From JAKFDK01 sp036676195 (GTDB lineage Bacteria; Bacillota; Sulfobacillia; Symbiobacteriales; ZC4RG38), in NCBI GenBank assembly GCA_036676195.1, contig JAKFDK010000137.1:19661-83660 (forward strand): a DNA stretch of 64,000 nucleotides, written 5' to 3'. The notes below the pieces were generated by a model. It was not told the DNA's origin, ran no database searches, and saw only the letters and a program-made list of their open reading frames with translations. Below, piece by piece: positions 62,098 to 64,000 of the stretch; position 1 is the first letter of the stretch, and the number at the start of each line of letters is the position of its first letter. The position numbers and the translations under genes are program-made.

Positions 62098-63051
62098 ATG
62101 CGGAAGTTCATGTTCGTACTCAGCCTGCTGCTGCTTACCGGCTGCACGGCGCCCGCCTCACAGCCGGTCGGGGAGATCCCCGAGCCGCCGGCGCCCGCCG
62201 CCTCGCCGCCGCGTTCGGCCGTAGAAGAACTGCACCTGGGCGAAATCCGCATCGAGGAAGTCCCACAGGATGTGGTCTGGGTGCTGCCCTCTGCCCCCAG
62301 GATCACCGCCCGCGTGGTACATACCCGTAGCGTGCGCTGGCTTGTCCATGCCGGCGGCGGCATGGACCCCTTTTCCCCGCTCCTGGCTACCCTCCTGCCC
62401 GTGGAGTCTGCGCCGGGGGAGTGGACTCTGCAATGGTCCGACCCACCCCGGGAGCGGGTGCGCCTGAGCCTCTGCGCGGAAGTATCCCCGGATTACCCGG
62501 ATGAGCCCGGCCTGGTTCGGGATGGCGACCGCCGCTTTGCGGTGATTGCCTCCCACACGGTGCAGGTGCTGGCTCCGGGCACCTCGCTGTACATACAGCA
62601 GGAGCGGGCGCTGGAACTGGCCCGCCGGGTCCAGCCGGATGCTGCCTGGCAGGCTCGCTTTGTCGAGGCGTATGAGCTGCCCGGGAAGTCCGGGGTGAAA
62701 CGCCCCACATGGGTGGTGGAGGCCGTTTTCACCTACGGCAACCGGCTGGTGGTGTACCTGGATGCCCTGACCGGCGAGCAGCTCGGGGTCATGCAGGCTG
62801 AACCGCCGCACTTTCCGGATGCGCCCCGGCCGATCGACCGGGACCGGGCGATTCAGGCAGCCCTGACCAGCGTTGACCCTGCCCACGTGGAGGTAGGCGA
62901 GGCGGTGTTCCGGAAGGGGTATATGGTGTTGCAGCAGGAGTACCATGTGTGGGTGGTCACGCTGCTGACCCGCGGCGAGCGGCGCCCGGCCGGCCGTGTG
63001 ATTGTGCACGCGTACACCGGGCAGGTGCTGGAGCCCCCCTCGGGGCAGTAG
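62098..63051 (+). CDS. Lipoprotein of unknown function, PepSY-like C-terminus
   Basis: 317 residues. Lipobox LLLTGC after MRKFMFVLSLL, a Pro/Ala linker, then about 130 residues of beta-type sequence. The C-terminal part has two repeats like PepSY domains: QERALELARRVQP... with VVYLDALTGEQLGV, and IDRDRAIQAALTSVDP... with GRVIVHAYTGQVLEP. GGGAGG before ATG 62098. Alone on the plus strand next to the tandem repeat. Probably an exported regulatory or protease-inhibitor-like protein; not certain. Confidence 0.75.
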   Translation: MRKFMFVLSLLLLTGCTAPASQPVGEIPEPPAPAASPPRSAVEELHLGEIRIEEVPQDVVWVLPSAPRITARVVHTRSVRWLVHAGGGMDPFSPLLATLLPVESAPGEWTLQWSDPPRERVRLSLCAEVSPDYPDEPGLVRDGDRRFAVIASHTVQVLAPGTSLYIQQERALELARRVQPDAAWQARFVEAYELPGKSGVKRPTWVVEAVFTYGNRLVVYLDALTGEQLGVMQAEPPHFPDAPRPIDRDRAIQAALTSVDPAHVEVGEAVFRKGYMVLQQEYHVWVVTLLTRGERRPAGRVIVHAYTGQVLEPPSGQ

Positions 63052-63127
63052 GCACGGGCGCTGCGACGTGCTGCCGACCGGCCACACCTCTCCTCCGGCA
63101 TGGCCACCTTCACCCGTGCGATGGTGC

Positions 63128-63160
63128 AAAAACGGATGGACGCATAAAGGCGTCCATCCG
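63128..63160 (-). terminator. Intrinsic terminator of the 67-residue gene
   Basis: Perfect 11-bp stem (CGGATGGACGC and complement) with a six-base loop, followed by TTTTTGC on the minus strand, three bases after the stop of the small minus-strand frame. Confidence 0.85.
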
Positions 63161-63162
63161 GG

Positions 63163-63366
63163 TTATGCTATGGCAGTAGCAGGGGCGTAAATCGGTTTTG
63201 GTGAAGGAGCCTGGTGGCTGACCACACTCGCCAGCCACAGAACCAGTGACGGGATCAGCTTGTTCTGTATGCGGATGTAGGCGTCGATCAGAATGGCGAC
63301 CGTCAGGGCGCTCAGTACCTTCTCCTGAGCCGAAGACGTCGGGGCATCTTCCCCTTTCGAGGTCAA
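63163..63366 (-). CDS. Small membrane protein, 67 residues
   Basis: Frame from TTG 63366 to a TAA directly before a strong minus-strand terminator. Product: polar head (MTSKGEDAPTSSAQEK), then LSALTVAILIDAYIRIQ and LIPSLVLWLASVV, two hydrophobic stretches. The ribosome-binding site is weak and the start uncertain. The terminator makes transcription likely. No family recognised; holin-like size. Confidence 0.45.
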   Translation of the reverse strand: MTSKGEDAPTSSAQEKVLSALTVAILIDAYIRIQNKLIPSLVLWLASVVSHQAPSPKPIYAPATAIA

Positions 63367-63406
63367 TTCCGATGCCGCCCCTGCTACTCATTCTATCTCA
63401 GATCTT

Positions 63407-63430
63407 GGCGACCGGTGGGTCGCCTTTTTT
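63407..63430 (+). terminator. Intrinsic terminator, plus strand
   Basis: GGCGACC/GGTCGCC stem with a four-base loop followed by TTTTTT. No plus-strand gene is evident just upstream, so it may end an RNA or a lost gene. Confidence 0.7.
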
Positions 63431-63845
63431 ACGTGCGAGCCCGTCGTGAAGCGCATCGGCTTAAAGGACCGTTGTCCTGAACCGGCCCTTTTTTGTGTGG
63501 CAAGTCGAATTCCGCCCACCGGCCTTCTCTGCGGGACCAGACGACCCGGGGTGTCCGGCGGCTGGAGCAGACCCGCGCGCCTTGGGCCATTAGGGGACTG
63601 ACAGAGTCTGATCTGGTTGTGACCCCTTTCGCGAGGTCGGCAACCCTGGCCCCCAAGTTAACATAGTGTACGTTGAAAGGGGGGTCTTCTAAAGTACACA
63701 CCAAACCGATGCAGACGCATGCTGTGGGCAGTGCAGCCCTGGTGGAGCCCCTGTTGGTGGGATGAATTCCCCCGCCCTATCGAAGAAGAGACACTCAGTC
63801 CCTGGCAAGGACGAGGTGTCTACAAACTTGGTTAGGACGAGGGAA
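63431..63845. other. Non-coding stretch with probable left end of an IS21-type element
   Basis: No convincing gene. A second T-rich terminator-like site is at 63464-63495. A TGTGACCCCTTTCG segment at 63618 and a related inverted ACGTTGAAAGGGGGGTC near 63671 resemble repeated end sequences of IS21-type elements, so the left end probably lies between 63600 and 63700. Confidence 0.35.
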
Positions 63846-64000
63846 ATGTTTAACATTAGGGAACTGCGAGCCAAAGTTTTCAGTAGGCGGGCCATCGCTC
63901 GGATTACCGGCATGGATCGCAAGACAGTCCGCAAGTACATTGACGCACAGGAGGCACCCCGTTACAAGCCCCGGCCGCCTCGGGTCTCGAAATTGGAACC
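63846..64000 (+). CDS. IS21-family transposase IstA, 5' part only
   Basis: ATG 63846 (GAGGG ahead) opens MFNIRELRAKVF, then SRRAIARITGMDRKTVRKYI (helix-turn-helix) and APRYKPRPPRVSKLEP, the typical IstA N-terminus. The gene runs off the right edge. Confidence 0.82.
   Translation, partial: MFNIRELRAKVFSRRAIARITGMDRKTVRKYIDAQEAPRYKPRPPRVSKLE

Overview
The window looks like chromosome from a high-GC, Gram-positive (Firmicutes-type) bacterium, probably a Symbiobacterium-like lineage. This is inferred from gene content: many lipoproteins, a caa3 oxidase with CtaG, a tandem dynamin of the DynA kind, a ywnA/ywnB-like Rrf2/NAD(P)-binding pair, a SpoIIM/DUF95 protein, and strong AGGAGG ribosome-binding sites with frequent GTG and TTG starts. 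I saw no rRNA, tRNA or CRISPR array.

Layout. 1-4031: large secreted subtilase running off the left edge. 4218-9828: two MFS exporters, a truncated metallo-beta-lactamase, an enoyl-CoA hydratase, and a CLC-type fluoride exporter under a fluoride riboswitch. 10147-11274: copper nitrite reductase lipoprotein. 11356-13883: DnaQ-like exonuclease with a CBS/DUF294 protein. 14210-18886: caa3 oxidase operon (coxB, coxA, coxC, coxD, ctaG). 19005-24072: NAD(P)-binding protein, Rrf2 regulator and double dynamin GTPase. 24986-32114: RDD, DUF95, DUF58, MoxR, DUF4350, DUF4129 membrane cluster. 32430-34289: chemoreceptor. 34358-39334: etfAB, acyl/acetyl-CoA synthetase, EamA transporter. 39447-42921: IclR regulator with proline dehydrogenase and P5C dehydrogenase. 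42996-45678: a second, B-family-like haem-copper enzyme with a CuA subunit and three tiny proteins. 45944-47714: second CtaG and haem O synthase. 47833-49170: PLP decarboxylase. 49342-58127: LivFGMHK-type ABC importer divergent from a TetR regulator and two UbiD decarboxylases. 58128-62000: a repeat-rich accessory region with an arsenic operon. 62098-64000: lipoprotein, a small membrane protein gene and the start of an IS21-type transposase.

How genes work together. NirK and the second haem-copper operon each have a GTGA-N6-TCAC palindrome upstream, which suggests one CRP/FNR-family regulator and a link to nitrite/NO or low-oxygen respiration. The second enzyme could be an NO reductase or an O2 reductase. 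The TetR, Liv and UbiD genes look like an uptake and decarboxylation unit for a carboxylic acid, possibly aromatic. The PRODH and P5CDH genes form a proline-to-glutamate route.

Most notable: three collinear 344-bp modules (58146-58489, 60182-60525, 61010-61353) each encode a 28-residue single-span membrane peptide on the minus strand. Each has a sequestered ribosome-binding site, conserved RNA hairpins and a terminator. Two copies flank the arsenic operon, and copies 1 and 3 directly follow a real or decayed ubiD tail. This resembles a type I toxin or other small-peptide/RNA system, but I do not recognise it. A nine-unit 41-bp tandem repeat lies beside it.
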